Origin: AP-15 sp963781215
GTDB taxonomy: Bacteria; Pseudomonadota; Alphaproteobacteria; ATCC43930; CGMCC-115725
Reading direction: 5' to 3'
Assembly: GCA_963781215.1 (NCBI GenBank)
Contig: CAWAFE010000037.1
Span: 43,228-107,227 of the forward strand
DNA length: 64,000 bases
The notes under the pieces were generated by a model, which saw only the letters and a list, made by a program, of their open reading frames with translations, ran no database searches and was not told where the DNA came from. This document shows positions 56,072 through 64,000 of the stretch, piece after piece. A program made the translations under genes and the position numbers. The first letter of the stretch is position 1. Every line of letters begins with the position of its first letter.

Positions 56072-56503
56072 TCAGGCGCCGGCGATGAAGGAGCGCAGCG
56101 AGCGGGCTTCGTACTCGATCTCGTCAAGCCGGTTCTTGACCAGATCGCCGATGCTGACGATGCCGCAGAGGCGGCCGTCGCGGACCACCGGAAAGTGGCG
56201 GATGCGGCGGTTGGTCATCTCGGCCATCAGATCGGCGACGGTGTCCGACGGATCGCAGGTCGCGACCTGGCGCGTCATCACCTGGGCCACCGTCTGCGAC
56301 AGCAGCTCGCCGCCCCGATCGCCGAGGCCGTGGACGACATCGCGCTCGGAGATGATCCCGTCGACGCTCTCGCCATTCTCGCTGACGACGAGCGCCCCGA
56401 TATTGCGCTCGCGCAATGCCGCCACCGCGGCCGCGACCGTCTCGTCCGGCCGGATCGTCGCCACCGCCCGCCCCTTGGCGCGCAGGATTGTCTCGACATT
56501 CAT
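56072..56503 (-). CDS. Tandem CBS-domain protein
   Basis: A 143-residue stand-alone CBS pair: first domain about 8-60 (AVATIRPDETVAAAVAALRERNIGALVV), second about 73-125 (VMTRQVATCDPSDTVADLMAEMTNRRIRHFPVV). CBS pairs bind adenine nucleotides and act as energy sensors. ATG 56503 starts MNVETILRAKG, where relatives start. No partner is evident; divergent from the alpha/beta hydrolase gene. Confidence 0.9.
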   Translation of the reverse strand: MNVETILRAKGRAVATIRPDETVAAAVAALRERNIGALVVSENGESVDGIISERDVVHGLGDRGGELLSQTVAQVMTRQVATCDPSDTVADLMAEMTNRRIRHFPVVRDGRLCGIVSIGDLVKNRLDEIEYEARSLRSFIAGA

Positions 56504-56679
56504 CGGACCCTCGCCAGTTTTCGTGCGGCCTCTTGCCGCACGCGGCGGCCGCCGGTCCCGTACAGCATAGGACAAAATGCCGCACCCTGGCGAGGAATTT
56601 GTCGCCGCAGCCGATCGCGGTAGACTGCCGGCGATTGTCTTGCCGCACTTCAGCAAAAAGGGGCCGAGAGGGGACCAGC

Positions 56680-57459
56680 ATGACACGGATCGAGATCGGC
56701 GAGGTTGCCATCGAGGCGTTCACGGCCGGCAACGGCCCCCCTTTGCTGTTCCTGCACGGCGGCGACTATGTTGCGCAGAACCGTCCCTTCCTTGACCGGC
56801 TGGGGCAGCGCTGGCGGGTCACCGCGCCCCGCCATCCGGGGTTCGGTGGATCGGAACGGCCCAACGGGTTCCGCACGGTCCACGATCTGGCCTACCTCTA
56901 TCTCGACTGGCTCGACCGCGAGGGCCTGCGCGAGGTCACGCTCGTCGGCTCGTCCTTCGGCGGCTGGATCGCGCTCGAAATGTGCGTGCGCGATATCGCC
57001 CGGACCGGGCATCTGGTGTTGATCGACTCTCTCGGCCTCAAATTCGGCGGGCGCGAGGAGCGCGACATCGCAGATATCTATGCGCTGCCCGAGGACGAGC
57101 TTCGCCGCCGCACCTTCTTCGACCCGCAGCGGTCGGTTCCCGATTACGCCGGACTCAGCGACGAGGAGGCGACCGCGGTCGTCCGCGACCGCGAGGCGAC
57201 GGCACTCTACGGCTGGCGGCCCTACATGCACGATCCGGGCTTGCGTCAATGGCTGCACCGGGTACGGGTGCCGGCGCTCGTCCTGTGGGGCGAGCATGAC
57301 GGCATCGTCACCCCCGATTATGGCGGCAAGCTCAGCCGGGCATTGCCGCAGGCCCGGTTCGCGACGATCGGCGAGGCCGGGCATTATCCGCAGATCGAGC
57401 GCCCGGATGAGGTCGCCGAGGCGATCGACCATTTCGCCGGAAGGGGGGCTTCGCGATGA
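56680..57459 (+). CDS. Alpha/beta hydrolase
   Basis: A 259-residue hydrolase. The oxyanion-hole segment LLFLHGGDYVAQ and the nucleophile elbow GSSFGG (serine near 97) are present. The acid D lies in VLWGEHDGIV near 206, and the base His in EAGHYPQIERP near 237. The reaction type (esterase, lactonase or C-C bond hydrolase) cannot be fixed. The ATG at 56680 has GAGAGGGG upstream. It overlaps the oxidoreductase start in ATGA, so the two act in one pathway. Confidence 0.88.
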   Translation: MTRIEIGEVAIEAFTAGNGPPLLFLHGGDYVAQNRPFLDRLGQRWRVTAPRHPGFGGSERPNGFRTVHDLAYLYLDWLDREGLREVTLVGSSFGGWIALEMCVRDIARTGHLVLIDSLGLKFGGREERDIADIYALPEDELRRRTFFDPQRSVPDYAGLSDEEATAVVRDREATALYGWRPYMHDPGLRQWLHRVRVPALVLWGEHDGIVTPDYGGKLSRALPQARFATIGEAGHYPQIERPDEVAEAIDHFAGRGASR

Positions 57460-58628
57460 AGGTCTGGCATTTCAGCGAGATGGCCTATCACCCGGCCTGG
57501 CCGGCGCTGTCCAACTCGTACCGGGTGGTGGTGCCGAACCGGCTCTTCGACCCGAAAATCGGCGCCGACCTCTACCACCGCTATCTCGACGAGTGGGCGC
57601 TGTGCGACGAGCTCGGCATCAACATCATGACCAACGAGCACCACGCCACCGCGACCTGCGCCGATTCGGTGTGCACTATCCCGATGGCGATATTGGCGCG
57701 CGAGACCAAGAACGTGCGACTCCTGGCGCTCGGCATGCCGATCGGCAACCGCAACGACCCGATCCGGGTCGCCGAGGAATATTCGATGCTCGACGTGATT
57801 TCGCGCGGCCGCATCGAGATGGGCTTTGTCAAAGGGGTGCCGTTCGAGATCTCGCCCGCCAACACCAACCCCGCCGATCTGGTCGGGCGCTTCTGGGAGG
57901 CGCACGATTTGATCCTGAAGGCGATGTCGAGCCATGACGGCCCGTTCAACTGGGAGGGCACGCATTTCCACTACCGTTCGGTCAATGTCTGGCCGCGGCC
58001 GTGGCAGGAGCCGCACCCGCCGGTGTGGATGCCGGTCGGCAGCCCCGGCAGTGCCATGGAGGCGGCCGAGCGCGGGATGACGATCGGCGTGCTCAACACC
58101 GGCTGGGTGCGCACGCCGCCGATCTTCGAAGCCTACCGTAAAGGCGCGGCCGAAGTCGGACGCCCGATGACACAAGACCGGCTCGCCTATATGGCGCTGA
58201 TCGGGGTCGGCCGGACCCGCGAGGAGGGCCGTCGCCGCGCCGACCAGATCCTCGACTACAGCCGCACATCGGGAATCGTGGCGGCGCAATTCGCCAACCC
58301 GCCGGGCTACGCTTCGGCCGCGCAGAGCGCGCAGGCGCTGAAGGCCGGGGGCGCGATGGCGGCGCGCGCGACCCGGGTCCAGACCAAGGACGGCCGCCCG
58401 ATCAACCCACGCGAGATGACGGTCGCCGACGCGATCGACGCCGGCCTTTCCTTCGCCGGCACGCCCGAGGATGTTTTCGACCAGCTGCGCGCCTTCTACG
58501 ACCACGTCGGCGGCTTCGGCCATCTCTTGATGATGGGCCAGGGCGGCCTGATCAGCCACGTAGACACCGTCGCCAATTTGACCCTGTTCAGCGAGGAGGT
58601 GTTGCCGAGACTGGCGGAGCTGGGTTAG
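57456..58628 (+). CDS. Luciferase-like (LLM class) flavin-dependent oxidoreductase
   Basis: A 390-residue TIM-barrel monooxygenase using reduced flavin. The N-terminus MKVWHFSEMAYHPAW, then ELGINIMTNEHHATATCADS and ALGMPIGNRNDPIRVAEEYSMLDVISRGRIEMGF, is typical of the LLM family. Partner reductase is usually encoded elsewhere. It overlaps the alpha/beta hydrolase stop by four bases. A monooxygenase-hydrolase pair is common in breakdown of esters, ketones or heteroaromatic compounds, but the substrate is unknown. Confidence 0.9.
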   Translation: MKVWHFSEMAYHPAWPALSNSYRVVVPNRLFDPKIGADLYHRYLDEWALCDELGINIMTNEHHATATCADSVCTIPMAILARETKNVRLLALGMPIGNRNDPIRVAEEYSMLDVISRGRIEMGFVKGVPFEISPANTNPADLVGRFWEAHDLILKAMSSHDGPFNWEGTHFHYRSVNVWPRPWQEPHPPVWMPVGSPGSAMEAAERGMTIGVLNTGWVRTPPIFEAYRKGAAEVGRPMTQDRLAYMALIGVGRTREEGRRRADQILDYSRTSGIVAAQFANPPGYASAAQSAQALKAGGAMAARATRVQTKDGRPINPREMTVADAIDAGLSFAGTPEDVFDQLRAFYDHVGGFGHLLMMGQGGLISHVDTVANLTLFSEEVLPRLAELG

Positions 58629-58842
58629 AATTATTCCCGATATTAGTCTCTCTCGAACTACACGCGACTTATCATTCGCCCCGGGCCTTCGAGGCGGTCG
58701 ATAAAGTCTCGCAGACTGGCATAGGGCATGGAGCGATATATGGGGTGACCGACGAGCTTGGCGAGCGCGCTGGAGGGGGCCGGATCGTACGCCGCAGGCT
58801 GGCCGGGAGTGCCGCACGCGGATGTCGAGCGAGTGTCCGCAG

Positions 58843-59592
58843 CTATTTCGGCGCCGTCTGCGCGGCGGCTGGGAGGGCCGCCGGAACGCCCTCCTGACTG
58901 ATGTTCGCCTGGAGCAGGACGAGCGGCGTGTCGCCTGGGTTTGCCCACTGGTGAACCCAGCCGGAAGGCTCGAATTGCGGGGCTCCCGCCGCCCTGGGTT
59001 CGGTCTTGGCATCCGCCGTCACAGCTCCGGCGCCGGCGACGACATAGTCCAGGGCTGCACCCGAGCGATAGTGGGCCGGGTTCGCCGGCATTCCGGGCGG
59101 CAAGGCGATGCGGGTGAGGCTGAACTCGTACGGTCCGGGCTTCAGCCCCGGCAACGCCTCGGGAGTGCGGTAAAGCTCCCCCACGACGGCCGGGCGGTCG
59201 AGCAGCGGTCTCCTTTGGTTGGGGCTAGCCGTCAGGAGAAACACCAGAAGGCTTGCCGGTTCGGATCCGGACGCGCCGATGGTCGCCGCCTGGCCCGCCG
59301 GGATGAAGGTGCCGGCACCCTCCGCGAGGGATTGGGTGGCGCCGCCGATCTCGATCGCCGAAGCGCCCGACAAATCGTAAAGGATGGCGTTCGACCCGTC
59401 GTAGGACGAGTGCTGCCCGGCCGGGAGGTGGACCCTGTACAATCTGAGATAGAGCGGCATCTCAGTGACGCTGGCGAGACGCCCGGCGGCCAGCAACGTG
59501 CGGACGGCAGTCGCCGGCGCGGTTTGCCCAGGGGCCGGGAAGGCTGGCGCCGAGAAGGCGAGCGCCAGCATCAACCACGAACGGATACGCAT
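58843..59592 (-). CDS. Exported cupin-fold protein
   Basis: A 249-residue protein with a signal peptide (SWLMLALAFSAPAFPAPGQT, cleavage about residue 24). Two cupin-like beta domains follow: one around LYRVHLPAGQHSSYDGSNAILYDLSG and one near LTRIALPPGMPANPAHYRSGAALDYVVAG. The metal-binding histidines are partly missing in the first domain, so enzymatic activity is doubtful. It is monocistronic, next to decayed transposase DNA. Function unknown. Confidence 0.65.
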   Translation of the reverse strand: MRIRSWLMLALAFSAPAFPAPGQTAPATAVRTLLAAGRLASVTEMPLYLRLYRVHLPAGQHSSYDGSNAILYDLSGASAIEIGGATQSLAEGAGTFIPAGQAATIGASGSEPASLLVFLLTASPNQRRPLLDRPAVVGELYRTPEALPGLKPGPYEFSLTRIALPPGMPANPAHYRSGAALDYVVAGAGAVTADAKTEPRAAGAPQFEPSGWVHQWANPGDTPLVLLQANISQEGVPAALPAAAQTAPK

Positions 59593-59667
59593 GGCCCTGT
59601 CTGCCCGCCCCGCCGAAGAAAGCGTAGGCCCACCATAGTGACGCCGTTGCGGCCTGGCGAGCGCGGC

Positions 59668-59870
59668 TCACCCGGGCAGCACCTGCCAAACGACGCCGTC
59701 GCGGGTATTGCGATCTTCGATCTCGCGACTCGTCGGCACGATGTAGCGGGCGCATTCGACAAGGCCCACAGCCGGCAGGTAGGGGCGGCGAGATCGGGCA
59801 CGCGGCGCGCGGGGTTGCGGATGCCGCGCGGCCGGCCGCCGGGGTTGCCGGAGCTTTCCTTGGCGGAGCA
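59668..59870 (-). pseudogene. Possible DUF5681-like gene fragment
   Basis: The minus strand carries SSGNPGGRPRGIRNPARRVP near 59784-59853, which resembles the SGNPGGRPKG motif of DUF5681 proteins found in prophage and plasmid DNA. The similarity then breaks off. A different frame ends in YIVPTSREIEDRNTRDGVVW with a stop at 59668. It looks like a frameshifted relic; low certainty. Confidence 0.35.
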
Positions 59871-60099
59871 CTCGCGCGCCTCGCGCGCGCGAGGCAGGAA
59901 GGGATCAGGAGCAAGCAATTGAGATACCTCGATTCCGGGTCCGGAAAACAGGAAATAACAGGACGACGAACACGAATCGGCTTCGGCTGGCGCCATCGGG
60001 AACGCTCCTGACCACCAACGGGCGCGGCAAAGCCATATATTCATGATTTGTTCTATTTCAAGACCCGAACGAGAATTGCCGCGCCGCTGCCAATATGCC

Positions 60100-60290
60100 G
60101 TAGCCGCTCTAGACGCACGCGGTGGCGATTGCCGAGGGCGGGCGTGGCGGCGAGGTTCGCTTTCTTAGCGATGTCACCAGCTCGCCGGCGCGGGTCGAGC
60201 GCAAGCTGGCGAAGCGCCACGACAAGGTGCATTTCTGCTACGAGGCGGGTCCGACGGTTATGGCCCGTACCGGCAAATCGAGTAGCCGCA
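60100..60290 (+). pseudogene. IS110 family transposase N-terminal fragment
   Basis: VAIAEGGRGGEVRFLSDVTS followed by KLAKRHDKVHFCYEAGPT is the DEDD-type N-terminal domain of IS110 transposases. The upstream LDAH and downstream GYGPYRQIE segments are present only after correcting single-base losses, and most of the protein is missing. It runs directly into a different transposase fragment. Confidence 0.6.
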
Positions 60291-60299
60291 GCGCGGAGG

Positions 60300-60534
60300 C
60301 AATCCGCCTCTTCGCGGGTGCACGCTTGTCGCGCTCAATCCGGTGGTCGCGGGGTTGGTGCGCCGTGCCGAAGACTGGCCGTGGTGGAGCGCCCGCGCGC
60401 ACCTGGCGGGCGAGGATGACGAGTTGGCAACGGTGGAACCATTGCGTGCGCTGATTCCCGATTTTGCTGGCCTTCTCACAGCACCGACCGGCCCCGCGAC
60501 ACCGGCGCGGATCGAAAAAGAGACCTATCGCTGA
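60300..60534 (+). pseudogene. Y1 (REP-associated/IS200-like) transposase C-terminal fragment
   Basis: The reading LNPVVAGLVRRAEDWPWWSA followed by RAHLAGEDDELATVEPLR is the C-terminal part of the TnpA_REP/Y1 transposase family. The catalytic His-hydrophobe-His and Tyr region is absent. It is fused head to tail with the IS110 fragment, without intact ends, indicating repeated insertion and decay in front of the methyltransferase gene. Confidence 0.6.
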
Positions 60535-60581
60535 CGCTTCGTTACCATGGTGCTGGGACCCAAGAGGGCAAGGAAAGACAT

Positions 60582-63500
60582 ATGCGCGCTAATGCTGCGA
60601 ACTTTACCGCCGTTGTTGCCCTACACGCGCGGAATTTCTCCTCTGCGATGGCGGACGCAATCCAACGCGCCGCGAATGAAGCCGAAATTCGGAGTGTCGC
60701 GGACCGGCAACTCGCATTTCTAGAAAGGGCCGCCGACATCGAATTCAACACAAGACACGAGTTCACGGTCGCAAGCGGCCGCATCGATTCTGTTTATGAC
60801 CGCGTTATCATAGAATATAAAAATCCTAATAGCTCCGCAGATCGGATCGGTTCCTCGCTCGACGCAGCCGGGTCGCAGCGGCTACTTAATCAAATAAAAA
60901 GCCGCTTCGCTGACATTCAGACTGAACTCGGTCACCCTGTGTCTTCATTATTTGGCGTAGGATTAGATGGAAGGAGGTTCATCTTCATCCGTTACAGGGA
61001 GAATCATTGGCTGGAGGAAGAGCCGGTCGATGTAACTCCGATCTCCTCGGAGAGATTTTTATGGGCGCTATTCAATTTAGGCATTTCCGGAAAAGCCTTC
61101 GCCGCGTCAAATCTTGCACAAGATTTTGGAAGCGCCTCTGAACCGGCCAGGATATTCATATCTGCGTGTTACAATGGTATCTTGTCGACCGATAATCCAA
61201 AAGCGCGTACCATGTTTGAAGAGTGGACCACGTTGTTTGGACTTGTTTGTGGATATGACAACATACGTTCGCGCGACAAGATTGCAACTCTGGCTGAGAT
61301 CTATGAGTTTTCACTTGGTAGGAAAGCGCTTTATCCTACTGCTTTGATCTTTGCCGCGCATACGTACTACGCTCTATTTATGAAGCTTCTGGCATCAGAG
61401 ATCGCATCGTTTTTTCACAGGATACCGTCTCCCGTTCAGCGGCTTGTTCGCGCACCGACTTCTCAAAATTTACGCATTGGGGCTGAGGATCTCGAGTCGG
61501 GCGGCCTGTTTAGGCACCTCAATATCGATAACTTCTTAGAAGGAGACCTGTTCTCATGGTACATCGCGGCGTGGGGGCCAGAACTGGCTGACGGTCTCCG
61601 CAGACTTGTCTCGGCACTCGACGATTATAATCCGGGTACCCTTTCGGAAGACCCTGCTCATAATCAGGACCTCCTGAAGGATTTATACCTTCAGATAATC
61701 CCCGGTGAGGTTAGGCATGGCTTGGGAGAATACTACACTCCCGATTGGGTGGCGGAGCTCGTATTTTCACGAGTGGGCTTTCAAGGTAACTCTGATCTGA
61801 GGATTCTTGATCCTGCCTGCGGCTCCGGAACTTTCCTTACATTGGCAATTTCGAAGATAAAGCAACGATACCAACGAAATCGAGCGGAGATGCAATTTAG
61901 TGAAGCTGATCTTCTTAACCAAATCCTTACGAATGTAGTAGGATTTGATATAAATCCATTAGCGGTGTTGGCGAGCCGAACAAATTATCTCATAGCGATC
62001 AGGGAATTTCTTCCGTTTTCGGATCGAGTGGAATTACCCGTCTACCTCTGCAATTCGGTCGTCACGCCGGCCGAGTATGGCGACTTGTTCACTGGCGCTG
62101 CAGCTACGGCACGGGTGCCGTGCGCGGCCACCCAGCCGCCATTTTTACTCGTACCCAAGGAGGTTGGGGCCGATGCGGCTACCGTTGCTGCCTATGCCAC
62201 AACGATAGAGCATTCGATACGCGTTGGATTTTCGGCGGAGGAATTTGTCGACGAATGCCGGCAGCGCGGAATTAACCTCCTAGATCCAGAACTCCACAGA
62301 AATCTCTATCAAACATTGGCGAATCTGCAGGCGGAGAGGAAGAACGGGATTTGGGCGCGGATCATCAAGAACTCCTTTGCTCCTCTCTTCGCTGGTAAAT
62401 TTGATCTGATCGTAGGAAACCCGCCATGGATCAATTGGGAGAACCTATTCCCAGAATATAGGGATATTAGTGCAGGTATTTGGGAGCACTACCAGCTAGT
62501 CGGGGATATACCGATACCGCGTAGGCAGGCTAGCAGATACTCCAAGACCGACGTGGCCATTTTGATGACCTACGTAGCGGCCGACAAATACGCCAAGGAA
62601 GGAGCTTTACTCGGGCTGGTGCTGCCGAGGACCATATTTCAATCAGAGTTGGGAGGCTGGCATTTCAGAAAGTTCGAGCTGCCGGACGGTCGGGCGATCG
62701 CAGTTAATTCCGTCGACGACATCGACCGCCTTCGTCCCTTCAGTGGACAAGCGACGAACATGTCGTGCGTAGCAGCCTTTACCTACGGTGGGCTACCAAC
62801 TACCTACCCTGTGTCGTGGAACCGATGGGAGCCAGCGCGTCCGGTCGGCCCGCATTCGCCCTATTCTGCAGTTCTTGAGGCGGCAAAATCAACGCGGTTC
62901 AAGCGCAGCCTATTGATGTCGAGCAGCAGCAATCACCTTGGGTCGTCGGTAATGCTGAAAGCTTACGCGTCTTGCGCGCCGTTGCCACCCCAAGCGTCTA
63001 CGCTGGCGTAGCCTGAGAAGGAATCAATACGCGAGGCGCAAATGGCATCTACTTTGTAGATGCATGCCTTCGGAGTGGCCAAATCTTTATAACAAATCGC
63101 AGACGTGACGGTAGAAATGATGAAGTTGACGAATTTACTCAGTCGATAGAACGCGATTATCTGTTCCCGCTTCTTCGGGGCGAAAATGTAGGCCGCTTTG
63201 TTGGCATACCAGAACATTTCGTATTGATTCCCCATGACCCCAATGACCCGGTTAATCCGGTAATATTTCCAAACCTTCCGGAGAGGACAAGGGACTTCTT
63301 CGCGCATTTTCGGGCCCATTTGAGTACAAGGAGGCCGTTTAGAAACTTCAATCCAGCTCAAGGACCCTGGTACGGCCTTTATAGCGTGTTGTCGGCTACA
63401 TTCAGTCAATATAAGGTCGTTTGGCGCGAGATGCGCAATGGCTGCGTTGCAGCAGCAATATCTGACTTTGAGCTTCCGGATCAATCGACAGCTGTGATTA

Positions 63501-63854
63501 TACCTGATCACAAACTATTTATAATCCCATGCACGAGTATGGCCGAAGCAGATTTCGTATGTGGCTACCTAAATTCCGAGGTGGCAAATTTCATCGTGGG
63601 ATCCTACGCGGTTACCACGGGTGTCTCTACCCATATCCTTCGCCGCGTTCCGATTCCGCGCTTCGACGCTACTAACGCCGTCCACGCTCGGGTGAGTGAA
63701 CTGTCGAGGGGGGTTCGCGAACGACAGGAATTCGGTCTCCCTTAGCGATGGCCAGCTACGCGAGCTAAATAGGCTTGTCGGGCGAGAGATCGGGCTGGGA
63801 ACGCGTGCGCTTAGCCGAATACGCGACGCGCTGGTCGAGCTCGGAATTACCTGA
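60582..63854 (+). pseudogene. Large N6-adenine DNA methyltransferase/restriction protein, three lesions
   Basis: A gene for roughly 1,080 residues of the Eco57I/type IIG-like N6-adenine methyltransferase kind. Readable parts: a nuclease-like N-terminus (EFTVASGRIDSVYDRVIIEYKNP), the Mod site GEYYTPDWVAELV and DPACGSGTFLTLAI (motif I), the catalytic NPPW in FDLIVGNPPWINWE, and a C-terminal recognition region (YLNSEVANFIVG). The first frame fails near 62907, where one base is lost. The restored frame hits TGA at 63013 in YAGVA-stop-EGINTRGANGIYF, and a further shift near 63720 is needed to read NDRNSVSLSDGQLRELNRLV to a stop at 63854. G+C is visibly lower than around it, suggesting import. Probably inactive. 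Confidence 0.85.
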
Positions 63855-64000
63855 GGGGCGTACCGGTAGTCACGATGCCATTGGCCCCTGTCCGGTGACC
63901 TATCTGATTTGAGATCGTCTAGGCCGCGTACCGGAGGAGCACAGCTTCAGGCGCCCGTGCCCCTTGCACCAACAGGGCCGTCCACACACGCCCTGCGCCT
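63855..64000. other. Window end, no gene recognised
   Basis: The last 146 bases after the methyltransferase pseudogene have no frame with recognisable similarity. Sequence composition returns to high G+C. The motif CGTACCGG occurs twice here (near 63859 and 63928), which could be part of a repeat continuing outside the window. Confidence 0.4.

Noticed and set aside
63004..63020. TGA at 63013 as a selenocysteine codon in the methyltransferase
   Set aside because: The expected residue in REGINTRGANG-type segments is Arg (CGA), there is no hairpin of SECIS type obvious downstream, and frame changes elsewhere show that the gene is decayed.

Overview
The window is high-GC alphaproteobacterial chromosome, most like a member of the Rhodospirillales or a related order. 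This rests on gene order rather than on any rRNA gene. The markers are hslU-hslV beside hisB-hisH-(GNAT)-hisA-hisF-hisE-HIT, rnd-kdsD-lptC-lptA-lptB-rpoN-hpf-ptsN, and an hsp20 gene coupled to a DUF1150 gene. GTG and TTG starts are common, and long antisense open frames run through almost every real gene, as expected at this GC content.

Layout. 1-8.5 kb is a polysaccharide locus: rmlA (cut by the window edge), UDP-xylose synthase and UDP-glucose dehydrogenase on the minus strand, then galE, a large glycosidase-glycosyltransferase fusion and an ABC exporter on the plus strand. 8.6-16.1 kb holds a DUF4337 membrane protein, hslVU and the histidine genes. 16.1-18.6 kb holds a Uma2 nuclease-like gene, a NepR-like small protein and a ComM-type ATPase. 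18.8-24.0 kb is a second envelope cluster: an MBL-fold protein, a methyltransferase, a HAD-UbiA fusion and a polytopic protein. HdeD- and MscS-like membrane proteins, a protealysin-like peptidase and an orphan hyuA follow.

29.7-33.8 kb is a decayed accessory zone. It contains fragments of an amidohydrolase and of a cyclase-like protein, an ISNCY-type insertion sequence, about 0.9 kb of AT-rich DNA without recognisable genes, a truncated short ORF and a resolvase pseudogene. An acyl-CoA synthetase, a DUF4239 protein and a DUF1801 protein come next. 37.9-49.5 kb is conserved core: an NDUFA9-like epimerase, a zinc alcohol dehydrogenase, tRNA-Leu(CAG), RNase D, the KDO/LPS transport genes, rpoN, hpf, ptsN, a heat-shock operon and a Tim44-like protein. 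49.9-58.6 kb is catabolic: a CaiB-type CoA transferase, a Liv ABC importer with fused LivM-LivG, a CBS protein, an alpha/beta hydrolase and a luciferase-like oxidoreductase. 58.8-63.9 kb has a cupin gene, transposase debris and a large low-GC DNA methyltransferase/restriction gene broken by at least three lesions.

How the parts fit. The sugar-nucleotide genes can supply UDP-glucuronate, UDP-xylose, UDP-galactose and dTDP-glucose to the adjacent polymer machinery. kdsD-lptCAB serves LPS synthesis and export. hslVU and hsp20 both carry RpoH-like promoters, and hsp20 also has a leader hairpin matching the ROSE RNA-thermometer pattern. I found no CRISPR array, no prophage and no clearly new multi-gene system. 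The most interesting signals are the ROSE hairpin, the glycosidase-glycosyltransferase fusion, the alanine/lysine-rich insertions shared by LptC and LptA, the four-copy 15-bp repeat at the start of hisE, and the two decayed islands.
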